From JAZKDW01 sp040387375 (lineage in GTDB: Bacteria; Pseudomonadota; Gammaproteobacteria; Burkholderiales; Burkholderiaceae_D), in NCBI GenBank assembly GCA_040387375.1, contig JAZKDW010000051.1, positions 1 to 64,000 on the forward strand: a DNA stretch of 64,000 nt, read 5' to 3'. The number at the start of each line of letters is the position of its first letter. Within the stretch, counting starts at the first letter, position 1. Below, one piece after another: positions 1-7,453 of this stretch. Position numbers and translations under genes: made by a program. The notes beneath the pieces are model-generated. The model worked only from the letters and a program-made list of their open reading frames with translations, did not search any database and was not told the origin of the DNA.

Positions 1-227
1 CATGCCGGGTGGTGTGGCAGGGGAGCAGCTATACTTAGCTGCCCCCTATGCCGATTGCCTCGCGCTGATCTTGCGCAACTCCTCCGTCTATTGGCAAAAC
101 ACGCCATCTTCAGGCATGGAAGATGCGTATCGTCTCGTGTCGTCTTCCAAGGATTTCATATTGTTGCCGGATGACGATGGGCTTTTATGTGCTCACCGAG
201 GTTCCCGCGTCTACAAAGCAATATGCA

Positions 228-1682
228 ATGAGTCTTCCACCACGTTCTCCGTCTCCCGCGGGCGATGGCCCGGCAGTCACGACGAGCGCCGGCCCGCAGG
301 CGGTCATCGGTGTTCGTGCGGCCATCGCGCTCATCGTCGGTGTTGTGATCGGTGCGGGCATTTTCAAAGCGCCGTCGATGGTGGCCAGCATGACGGGCGA
401 CGCCGGCTGGATGTTTGCCGCATGGGTGCTCGGCGGTGTCATGTCCCTGATTGGCGCCCTGTGTTATGCCGAACTGGCTACCGCTTATTCCAGCACTGGC
501 GGTGACTATCATTTCCTGCGGCGTGCCTATGGCAGTTCGGTGTCATTCCTGTTCGCGTGGGCGCGCTTTTCGGTGATTGCCACCGGCTCGATCGCGCTGC
601 TGGGTTTTGTTTTCGGCGACTATCTGAATCAAGTGCTGCCCCTGACCCGACTCACTCCCGCCGCCGGTTCGGCCGTCTACGCTGCCGCTGTCATTCTGGT
701 TTTCACCCTCGTCAATCTGCGCGGAGTTCACGCGGGCACCGCGACCCAGACCTGGCTGACCGTCATTGAAGTGGGCGGCCTGCTGCTGATCGTGTTCGCC
801 GCGCTATTCATCACCGGTAGCGCCGGCACGGCTGCACCAGCGGCAGCTGCTGCACCGGCCTCCACATCGTTCGGCCTCGCCATGGTATTCGTGCTGCTGA
901 CATACGGCGGCTGGAACGAGGCTGCCTATATCAGCGCCGAGCTAAGGGATGGCCGGCGCAATATGGTCAGAGTCCTGGTGCTGTCGATCCTGATCATTAC
1001 CGCTCTTTACCTTCTTGTTACCTGGGCCTACTGGAAAGGGCTGGGAATGGATCGCATGGCCAGATCGGATGCATTGGCAGCCGACCTGTTGCGTCTTGCG
1101 TTTGGTCCGCCAGGCGAAAAAATCATGTCGGCGATCGTCGCGATATCCGCCGCCACCTCCATCAATGCCACCATGATCGTCGGCGCTCGCACCAGTTATG
1201 CGGTCGGCCGCGACTGGCCTGTGCTGGGCCGCCTTGGCCAATGGGATGCGCTGCGCGGCACGCCCTTCAATGCGCTGGTCATCCAGTGCATTGCCGCACT
1301 ACTGCTGGTTGCCGCCGGCGCCTGGTCCGGTGGCGGGTTCCGGGCGATGGTTGAATTCACGGCGCCGGTGTTCTGGCTGTTTTTCCTGCTGTCCGGATTG
1401 TCGCTGTTTGTACTGCGCGTGCGCGAACCGGCTACCGAGCGGCCTTTTGAAGTGCCACTGTTTCCATTGCTGCCCGCCCTGTTTTGCGCGATGTGCGCAT
1501 ACATGCTGTGGTCCAGCTTGTCCTATGTCTATAATCAGGCGCTGGGCGGCTTGAATGCGGCATGGATCGGCGTTGCCGTGCTGGCTGTGGGCATGGTGTT
1601 GTTGAAGTTTGTTCGCAGTACCCCGGGGATAAATTCAAAGCAAGCCATTATTTCCAATGAGCAGACAAGGAGAAAGCCATGA
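228..1682 (+). CDS. APC-family amino acid permease
   Basis: Predicted inner-membrane amino acid/polyamine transporter of the APC superfamily, 484 residues. The protein is almost wholly hydrophobic with about 12 membrane segments. It opens with the family signature GVVIGAGIFKAPS (residues 38-50) in the first helix and carries GGWNEAAY in the middle, as in LAT/YfnA-like permeases. The ATG at 228 is chosen because the homologous N-terminus follows it directly; reading further upstream adds a basic, non-family extension. No clear Shine-Dalgarno is visible. The stop overlaps the next start (ATGA at 1679-1682), so the methyltransferase downstream is probably translationally coupled. Substrate cannot be told from sequence. 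Confidence 0.85.
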   Translation: MSLPPRSPSPAGDGPAVTTSAGPQAVIGVRAAIALIVGVVIGAGIFKAPSMVASMTGDAGWMFAAWVLGGVMSLIGALCYAELATAYSSTGGDYHFLRRAYGSSVSFLFAWARFSVIATGSIALLGFVFGDYLNQVLPLTRLTPAAGSAVYAAAVILVFTLVNLRGVHAGTATQTWLTVIEVGGLLLIVFAALFITGSAGTAAPAAAAAPASTSFGLAMVFVLLTYGGWNEAAYISAELRDGRRNMVRVLVLSILIITALYLLVTWAYWKGLGMDRMARSDALAADLLRLAFGPPGEKIMSAIVAISAATSINATMIVGARTSYAVGRDWPVLGRLGQWDALRGTPFNALVIQCIAALLLVAAGAWSGGGFRAMVEFTAPVFWLFFLLSGLSLFVLRVREPATERPFEVPLFPLLPALFCAMCAYMLWSSLSYVYNQALGGLNAAWIGVAVLAVGMVLLKFVRSTPGINSKQAIISNEQTRRKP

Positions 1683-2293
1683 AGCTGAAATCGTTCGCAT
1701 CGTCGTTTTACGCGATTGTATGGAGTGGGATGTTTGCAAGCCTTCTTGTAATCACCTCGCTGCCATTCACCACGAGTTACGCGCTGGCCCAGGCAAGTGA
1801 GCAGCCGCAACTCCGGCTGGATGTTCCGTATGTGCCGACGCCGCAACCGGTAGTCGACCGCATGCTGGACCTGGCCAAGGTCAGTCAGGGAGATGTGTTG
1901 TATGACCTCGGATGCGGCGATGGACGCATCGTGATCACCGCGGCCAAGGAACGTGGCGCGCGTGGCGTCGGGATCGACATGAATCCGCAACGGATCAGCG
2001 AGGCGAAAGCGAATGCGCAACAGGCAGGCGTCGCTGACAAGGTAAAATTCATCCAGGGAGACCTGTTCGCCGCCGATTTTTCCGACGCCAGCGTCGTCAC
2101 GCTTTACTTGCTGCCCGACGTTAACCTGAAGTTGCGGCCGCAGTTATGGAAGCAGCTGAAGGTAGGTACCCGTGTTGTGTCGCATGACTTCGACATGGGG
2201 CCGGATTGGCCGCCTGAGAAAGTGGAAAAAGTGGATGGCAAGACGCTCTACTACTGGAGCATCACCAAGGCCAACAAGGCGGCCGTCGCCTGA
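1679..2293 (+). CDS. Exported SAM-dependent class I methyltransferase
   Basis: 204-residue protein with an N-terminal signal-like segment (charged MKLK, hydrophobic core, likely cleavage after ALA near residue 37), then a compact class I methyltransferase fold. Motif I DLGCGDG lies at residues 76-82 and binds S-adenosylmethionine; an acidic residue in GIDMNP follows at the end of strand 2. The target is unknown. Export is odd for a SAM-dependent enzyme because SAM is cytoplasmic, so the N-terminal segment could instead be a membrane anchor. The start overlaps the permease stop by four bases. Confidence 0.8.
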   Translation: MKLKSFASSFYAIVWSGMFASLLVITSLPFTTSYALAQASEQPQLRLDVPYVPTPQPVVDRMLDLAKVSQGDVLYDLGCGDGRIVITAAKERGARGVGIDMNPQRISEAKANAQQAGVADKVKFIQGDLFAADFSDASVVTLYLLPDVNLKLRPQLWKQLKVGTRVVSHDFDMGPDWPPEKVEKVDGKTLYYWSITKANKAAVA

Positions 2294-2341
2294 TATCCGA
2301 CACCCAGCGCGGGCACGATATTCTGCGCGTCCCGCGCAGCT

Positions 2342-3151
2342 TCAGCCAGCGACTTGCGGAACATATCCCAGCACCGCCGAAATCTCGTTGACTGTCGTGA
2401 TCAGATCGTCCAGCCACTCTTCCTGCAGACGATCGGCCGGCGCTGAAATCGACAGGCCGGCAATCAGGCGCCCCGAGTCGTCCCGGATGCCCGCTGCCAT
2501 GCAGCGCACACCCAATTCCAGTTCTTCATTATCGCGCGCATAACCGCGTGCGCGCACCAGGCTCAGTTCCCGCTCCAGCTTGCTGAGGTCGGTGATTGAA
2601 TTCTTGTTGTGACCGGCCAGGCCGGTGCGGGTTGCATAGGCGCGCACCATCTTCGGATCATCCACCGATAAAAACAATTTGCCGGTTGACGTCAGGTGCA
2701 AGGGCGCACGGCCACCGATGGCACGCACCACCTGCATGCCGGAACGTTCGGAAAACGCCCGGTCGATGTAGACGATTTCATCACTCTGGCGTACCGATAA
2801 ATTAATGGTCTGGTTGGTTTTGCGATGCAGGGATCGCATGAAGTCCAGCGCCGCTTCACGTACGTTCAGGCGGCTTTTGACGATATTGCCGAGCTCCAGC
2901 AGGCGCATGCCCAGGCGATAGGCGCCCGGCTCAACCCGGTCGACAAAACGCTTGAGCACCATGTCATTCAGAATCCGGTGCGCGGTCGAAGGATGCAGGC
3001 CCGTTACAGCGGATAGTTCTTTCAGGCTCACCGGATCAGGGTACTGCGCCAGCGCATCCAGCAGCGAAACCATGCGTTCGATAACCTGGATTGATGTTTT
3101 ATCTGACTCTGCGGCGGCTTCGTTTTTCATAGGTGGATTGGTGCATTGCAA
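2342..3151 (-). CDS. IclR-family transcriptional regulator
   Basis: 269-residue regulator: N-terminal winged helix-turn-helix (about residues 20-85, SLKELSAVTGLHPSTAHRIL) and C-terminal IclR effector domain (about 95-260). It is divergent from the lutA-like gene with about 150 bp between them, and an IclR-type palindrome lies in that gap, so control of the lactate-oxidation genes and of itself is likely. A second in-frame ATG at 3130 (MKNEAAA) is an equally plausible start; neither has a strong ribosome site. The effector is unknown, possibly lactate or another hydroxy acid. Confidence 0.88.
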   Translation of the reverse strand: MQCTNPPMKNEAAAESDKTSIQVIERMVSLLDALAQYPDPVSLKELSAVTGLHPSTAHRILNDMVLKRFVDRVEPGAYRLGMRLLELGNIVKSRLNVREAALDFMRSLHRKTNQTINLSVRQSDEIVYIDRAFSERSGMQVVRAIGGRAPLHLTSTGKLFLSVDDPKMVRAYATRTGLAGHNKNSITDLSKLERELSLVRARGYARDNEELELGVRCMAAGIRDDSGRLIAGLSISAPADRLQEEWLDDLITTVNEISAVLGYVPQVAG

Positions 3152-3214
3152 TATGAACTTTATACCATAATGTGAAAAAAATCTAAAGCCTCGCGAAAAA
3201 ATTCAGGAAGATCA

Positions 3215-3229
3215 TGGAAATTATTTCAT
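3215..3229. promoter_or_regulatory. Candidate IclR operator
   Basis: TGGAAATTATTTCAT matches the described E. coli IclR box TGGAAATNATTTCCA at 12 of 14 fixed positions. It lies in the divergent gap between the iclR-type gene and lutA, 72 bp before the lutA start. Position and match both fit an operator; binding is inferred. Confidence 0.6.
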
Positions 3230-3300
3230 CGACCTGAGTTAAGGTATTGCGCGAACGAAGCCTCATAATGTTTGCATGTGAAGAGATGACGGGGATCAAA

Positions 3301-4038
3301 ATGCGCGTTGGATTATTTGTCACTTGTCTGGTCGACATGATGCGGCCTGAAATCGGTTTTTCCACTCTGAAGCTGCTCGAGACGGCAGGCTGCGAAGTGG
3401 TAGTGCCGGATCTGCAGACCTGTTGCGGTCAACCCGGTTATAGCTCGGGCAATCGCAAGGCGGCGCGCGCGCTTGCTGAAAAATTCGTCAATGAATTCGA
3501 AGCGTTCGATTACGTCGTGATTCCTTCCGGCTCCTGCGGCGGCATGGTCAGGACACATTATGCGGATTTGTTTTCGGATGCGCCGGACTGGATGGCGCGC
3601 ATCGATCGTTTGACGCCGCGCGTGTTCGAGCTTACGGATTTCCTGTACAGCGTCCTGAAAGTCGGGCCGTTGCCGGCTACAAAAGCGGGTGGGTTCCTGG
3701 GCAGCATCACTTATCATGATTCATGTTGCGGCTTGCGCGAACTCGGCGTCGAAAAACAGCCGCGTGCGTTGCTGGGCAAAGTCGCGGGCGTGCAGTTCAC
3801 GGAGATGAAAGACAGCCGCGCCTGCTGCGGTTTCGGCGGCACTTTTGCGATCAAGTACGGCGACATATCCAGCGCCATCGTCGATGAAAAATGCGCGAAT
3901 ATCCGCGACTGCGGCGCCGATGCCGTGGTGCTCGGCGACCTCGGATGCATGCTGAATATCGAGGGCCGGTTGCGCCGCACCGGCGACAGCAAGACGCGTG
4001 TGCTGCATGTGGCACAGGTACTTGCAGGGGACGCATGA
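3301..4038 (+). CDS. lutA: LutA/YkgE-type (Fe-S)-binding protein
   Basis: 245-residue cysteine-rich protein of the LutA/YkgE family, a component of the LutABC L-lactate oxidation complex. It has the paired CCG motifs typical of the family (TCCGQPGYSSGN, SCCGLRELG, ACCGFGGTF), which in related heterodisulfide-reductase-like proteins bind Fe-S clusters. Start 3301 gives the family N-terminus MRVGLFVTCLVDMM; upstream in-frame starts (3247, 3268) add a non-homologous tail. The stop overlaps the start of lutB (ATGA), indicating one operon. A lutC-like gene is not present next to it. Confidence 0.88.
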   Translation: MRVGLFVTCLVDMMRPEIGFSTLKLLETAGCEVVVPDLQTCCGQPGYSSGNRKAARALAEKFVNEFEAFDYVVIPSGSCGGMVRTHYADLFSDAPDWMARIDRLTPRVFELTDFLYSVLKVGPLPATKAGGFLGSITYHDSCCGLRELGVEKQPRALLGKVAGVQFTEMKDSRACCGFGGTFAIKYGDISSAIVDEKCANIRDCGADAVVLGDLGCMLNIEGRLRRTGDSKTRVLHVAQVLAGDA

Positions 4039-5450
4039 TGCAAATTCAATCGATGCATTTCAAACAGCGCGCAGGACAAAAGCTTGCGGACCAGCGCCTT
4101 CAGGTCAACCTGAAAAAGCTGTCCACAAAATTTGTCAGCGGCCGCGCATCGGCGATCCTGGAGCTGGATGATTTTGAGGGCACGCGCGTCGCTGCGATGG
4201 AGCGCCGCATGCGAGCAATCGAGAATCTCGACGTCTGGCTCGACACCTTTGAAAAGGAAGCGACCCGGCGCGGCGCAACGGTCCTGTATGCCGAGAGCGC
4301 CGAAGATGCATCGCGACTGGTGGTGGAGATCGCGAAAAAGCACGATGTGAAAAAAGCGATCAAGTCGAAGTCGATGGTATCGGAAGAAATGGCGCTGAAC
4401 CATGCGCTGGAAGCGGCCGGCATTATTCCGATCGAGACCGACCTTGGCGAATACATCCTGCAGATTAATGACAATGAAGCGCCGTCACACATCATCGCGC
4501 CCGTGGTGCACAAGGACAAGGAAGAGATTGCGGAGCTGTTTGCGCGTGTGCACGGCAGGCCCCGCCTGACCGATATCGCGCAAATGACCCGTGAGGCACG
4601 CGAGATGCTGCGTCCGCATTTCATGTCGGCCGACATGGGCATCACCGGCGGCAATTTCATCATCGCCGAAACCGGCTCGGTTGCGGTGGTCACCAATGAA
4701 GGCAATGAAGGCATGTGCACGATCGTGCCGCCCAAGGTCCATGTGGTTGTGACCGGCATTGAAAAGGTACTGCCGACGCTGGAAGACCTGGCGACCATCA
4801 TGCGGCTGTTGCCGCGTTCGGCGACCGGGCAGTCGATCTCGAATTATTTTTCATTGCTGACCGGGCCGAGGAGCGCCGGAGAGCAGGATGGACCGGAACA
4901 CATGTACTTCGTGCTGGTCGATGGCGGCCGTACCGGACTGGTGGGCACCGAATTTCAGGACATGATGCGCTGCATTAAGTGTGGCGCCTGCATGAACCAC
5001 TGCCCGGTATATCAGAAAATCGGCGGCCACAGCTACGGCTGGGTGTATCCGGGGCCGATGGGCAGTGTGCTGACACCGGCCTATATCGGTGTCGAGAAGG
5101 CGCTGGACCTGCCGCAGGCATCGACCCTGTGCGGCGAATGCCACGTGGTTTGTCCTGTCAAGATTCCGCTTCCGGATCTATTGCGCAAATTGCGCGAAAA
5201 ACAATTCGAGGGACAGATGCGCCCGCGAATCGAGTATCTTGGTTTTGCCGTCTGGGCCTATCTGGCAAGGCGGCCCGCTCTGTACCGGCTGGTTACCGGG
5301 TTCGGCGTGCGCATCTTGAAAATCATGGGGGGCCGCAACAAGTCCATTTCAAAATTGCCTTTTGTGGGCGGCTGGACCGATAATCGCGAGATGCCGGCGC
5401 CGACCGGAAAAACCTTCCGCGAGCTTTACCGGCAACAAAAACAACCATGA
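4035..5450 (+). CDS. lutB: LutB-type iron-sulfur lactate oxidation protein
   Basis: 471-residue LutB/YkgF-like protein. The N-terminal two-thirds is a LUD domain (for example GITGGNFIIAETGSV near residues 200-215). The C-terminal part has two ferredoxin-type clusters (CIKCGACMNHCPVY and CGECHVVCPVKIPLP) followed by a DUF3390-like tail. It presumably passes electrons from L-lactate to the quinone pool with LutA. ATG 4035 is preceded by AGGGGA about five bases upstream and overlaps the lutA stop. Seven bases separate it from dgkA. No LUD-only LutC and no lactate permease are adjacent. Confidence 0.88.
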   Translation: MMQIQSMHFKQRAGQKLADQRLQVNLKKLSTKFVSGRASAILELDDFEGTRVAAMERRMRAIENLDVWLDTFEKEATRRGATVLYAESAEDASRLVVEIAKKHDVKKAIKSKSMVSEEMALNHALEAAGIIPIETDLGEYILQINDNEAPSHIIAPVVHKDKEEIAELFARVHGRPRLTDIAQMTREAREMLRPHFMSADMGITGGNFIIAETGSVAVVTNEGNEGMCTIVPPKVHVVVTGIEKVLPTLEDLATIMRLLPRSATGQSISNYFSLLTGPRSAGEQDGPEHMYFVLVDGGRTGLVGTEFQDMMRCIKCGACMNHCPVYQKIGGHSYGWVYPGPMGSVLTPAYIGVEKALDLPQASTLCGECHVVCPVKIPLPDLLRKLREKQFEGQMRPRIEYLGFAVWAYLARRPALYRLVTGFGVRILKIMGGRNKSISKLPFVGGWTDNREMPAPTGKTFRELYRQQKQP

Positions 5451-5457
5451 CAATTTC

Positions 5458-5850
5458 ATGAACGACCAAGAACAGCCGATCAGCGAGTTCAAAAGCAAAA
5501 GCGGCCTGAAAAGAATATCCGGCGCATTTTTTCATTCGATCGATGGATTCAAATCGGCATGGCGAAACGAGTTTGCGTTCCGCCAGGAGTTGATGGTGTT
5601 TGTTCCCTGCACCATCGTCGCCTTGCTGCTGCCCGTCGCGCCGCTAGAGAAATTGCTGCTGATCGCGGTGCTGCTGCTGGTGCTGATCGTTGAACTGATC
5701 AACTCCGCGATCGAGGCCGTGGTCGATCGGATCTCGCTGGAGCGTCACCCGCTATCGAAGAATGCAAAGGACTTCGGCAGCGCCGCCGTATTCCTTGCGG
5801 TGGCGCTGGCAACGGTGACATGGGCATTGATCCTGCTGCCCTTGCTCTAA
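5458..5850 (+). CDS. dgkA: Diacylglycerol kinase, DgkA type
   Basis: 130-residue integral membrane kinase that phosphorylates diacylglycerol to phosphatidic acid and recycles lipid released during envelope glycan synthesis. Family motifs are visible: AWRNEFAFRQE near residues 35-45 and ELINSAIEAVVDR near 80-92, with three hydrophobic helices. Length is typical (about 120-130). It follows lutB by seven bases, so it may be co-transcribed, though function gives no reason for that pairing. Confidence 0.93.
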   Translation: MNDQEQPISEFKSKSGLKRISGAFFHSIDGFKSAWRNEFAFRQELMVFVPCTIVALLLPVAPLEKLLLIAVLLLVLIVELINSAIEAVVDRISLERHPLSKNAKDFGSAAVFLAVALATVTWALILLPLL

Positions 5851-5948
5851 GCTGGAATTTATCCATGCAAGCCGCGTAGCTGAGCGTATCGGTCATGCGG
5901 TCGAATAGTTCCCGCGGTATTCCACCTTATCGGGAGTGCAGGCTCAGT

Positions 5949-5977
5949 CTGGATTCCCGTTTGCACGGGAATGACGG
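5949..5977. repeat. REP-like palindrome in the dgkA-MFS gap
   Basis: A short palindrome, attcccgt-ttgc-acgggaat at 5953-5972, within the context CTGGATTCCCG...GGGAATGACGG. This is the widely scattered proteobacterial extragenic palindrome form (GGATTCCCGC-N-GCGGGAATGAC). It is the only structure seen in the 303-bp gap 5851-6153. It may act as a transcript-end or mRNA-stability element. Confidence 0.65.
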
Positions 5978-6153
5978 CAGTAATTTGTACGGTCTCCACT
6001 CTCACCACCGTCCTGACGTTCAAGGACGAGCGGCGGTATACTCGCTTCCGGCCAATCCGGCCGCGCCTGTTTTTCGAGACATTGTCATTTTGATCAAATC
6101 GCCTGGGCGAGTCACGCACGCTATCGTGCGCCGCGCAGGCTCAGAAAGTATTC

Positions 6154-7428
6154 ATGCCTTCATCCGCCAGCAAAGGCTTTGGCGTTCTGCGCCATCGCAA
6201 TTTCGCTTTTTATCTGTCTGCCCGGGTGCTTGCCACGCTGGCAATCCAGATGCAGAGTGTGGCGATCGGCTGGCAGGTCTATGCGATGACCGGCAGCCTG
6301 TTCGATCTGGGACTGATCGGACTGGCCCAGTTCGCGCCGTTTCTCGCGCTGATCCTGATTGCTGGCCATGTCGCCGACCGTTATGATCGCCGCCGCATCA
6401 TCATCCTGTGTTTCGCCGCGCAGCTGGTCTGCGGCCTGTTGCTGCTGTCGTTCACGCTGAGCAAACTGAGCGTGGTGTGGCCGGTGTTTGTGGTGCTGGT
6501 CCTGTTTGGCAGCGCGCGCGCATTCATGATGCCGGCCAGCCAGGCGATCCTGGTCAATCTGGTGCCGCCGGAAAGTTTCAGCAATGCGGTCGCGCTGAAT
6601 TCATCGAGCTTCCATGTCGCCGTGATCCTCGGGCCTATCCTCGGCGGATTGCTGTATATCGCCGGGCCCAGCGTGGTGTACACGATCGTTGCGCTGCTGC
6701 TGATCGCCTCCGTGCTGCTGATGACCATGAGCCGCATTGCCGTCCGGACGGTCAGCCGCGAACCGGTTTCCTGGCATAGCGTGCTGGAGGGCATGCGATT
6801 TGTCAGGTCCAGCCCGATTGTGCTGGGCGCGATTTCACTGGACCTGTTTGCGGTATTGTTCGGCGGCGCCACCGCGCTGCTGCCAGCTTATGCGCATGAC
6901 GTGCTGCAGATCGGTCCGACCGGTCTGGGTCTGCTGCGCACTGCCCCTGGCGTCGGTGCGGCGGCGACGGCGGTGCTGCTGGTTTTCTGGCCGATTTCAC
7001 GCCATGTCGGGCGCTGGATGTTCGGCGGCGTCGCCGTGTTTGGCGCCGCCACGCTGGTGCTGGGATGGTCGGCCAGCTTGCCGCTGTCCCTGGCCGCGCT
7101 GGTGCTGATGGGCGCCGGCGATATGGTCAGCGTCTATATCCGGCATCTGCTGGTGCAATTCGAAACCCCGGATGAGATTCGCGGACGTGTCAGCGCGGTC
7201 AATGCGGTGTTCATCGGCGCCTCGAACGAACTCGGTGAATTCGAATCGGGCGTGACCGCCGGCTGGTTTGGATTGATTCCCGCATTGCTGCTGGGCGGCG
7301 CCGCCACGGTCGCCATCACGGTGGTCTGGGCCTGGCGCTTCCCGGTGCTGCGCACGATGGATCGGTTTCCCCATATGCGGCGATCGATGGAGGACAGGGC
7401 TCCCGAATCGACGACCCCCTTGAAATGA
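6154..7428 (+). CDS. MFS transporter, EntS/MFS_3-like
   Basis: 424-residue major facilitator with about 12 transmembrane segments. The loop after helix 2 carries the MFS signature GHVADRYDRRRII (about residues 71-83). The overall pattern (FRALRHRNFA-like start, MFMPASQAI-like helix, ETPDEIRGRVSAVNAVFIGASNELG near 330-355) matches the EntS/YfkF-like MFS_3 group of exporters. Substrate unknown. An ABC transporter gene follows 25 bases later on the same strand, so the two may form an operon. Confidence 0.85.
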   Translation: MPSSASKGFGVLRHRNFAFYLSARVLATLAIQMQSVAIGWQVYAMTGSLFDLGLIGLAQFAPFLALILIAGHVADRYDRRRIIILCFAAQLVCGLLLLSFTLSKLSVVWPVFVVLVLFGSARAFMMPASQAILVNLVPPESFSNAVALNSSSFHVAVILGPILGGLLYIAGPSVVYTIVALLLIASVLLMTMSRIAVRTVSREPVSWHSVLEGMRFVRSSPIVLGAISLDLFAVLFGGATALLPAYAHDVLQIGPTGLGLLRTAPGVGAAATAVLLVFWPISRHVGRWMFGGVAVFGAATLVLGWSASLPLSLAALVLMGAGDMVSVYIRHLLVQFETPDEIRGRVSAVNAVFIGASNELGEFESGVTAGWFGLIPALLLGGAATVAITVVWAWRFPVLRTMDRFPHMRRSMEDRAPESTTPLK

Positions 7429-7453
7429 CTATGCCTTCCACTACCTGATCGCC

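Noticed and set aside
1..50. Riboswitch-like hairpin at the left edge
   Set aside because: A GC-rich stem (ggggagcagct/agctgcccc with a bulge) is present, but no conserved riboswitch core is seen and upstream sequence is missing.
2..505. Long forward open frame at the left edge
   Set aside because: Most of it is an out-of-frame copy of the permease gene; the first 120 bases have no ribosome site or family resemblance.
3891..4034. Upstream extension of lutB inside lutA
   Set aside because: Arg-rich out-of-frame reading of lutA; the family N-terminus and ribosome site support 4035.
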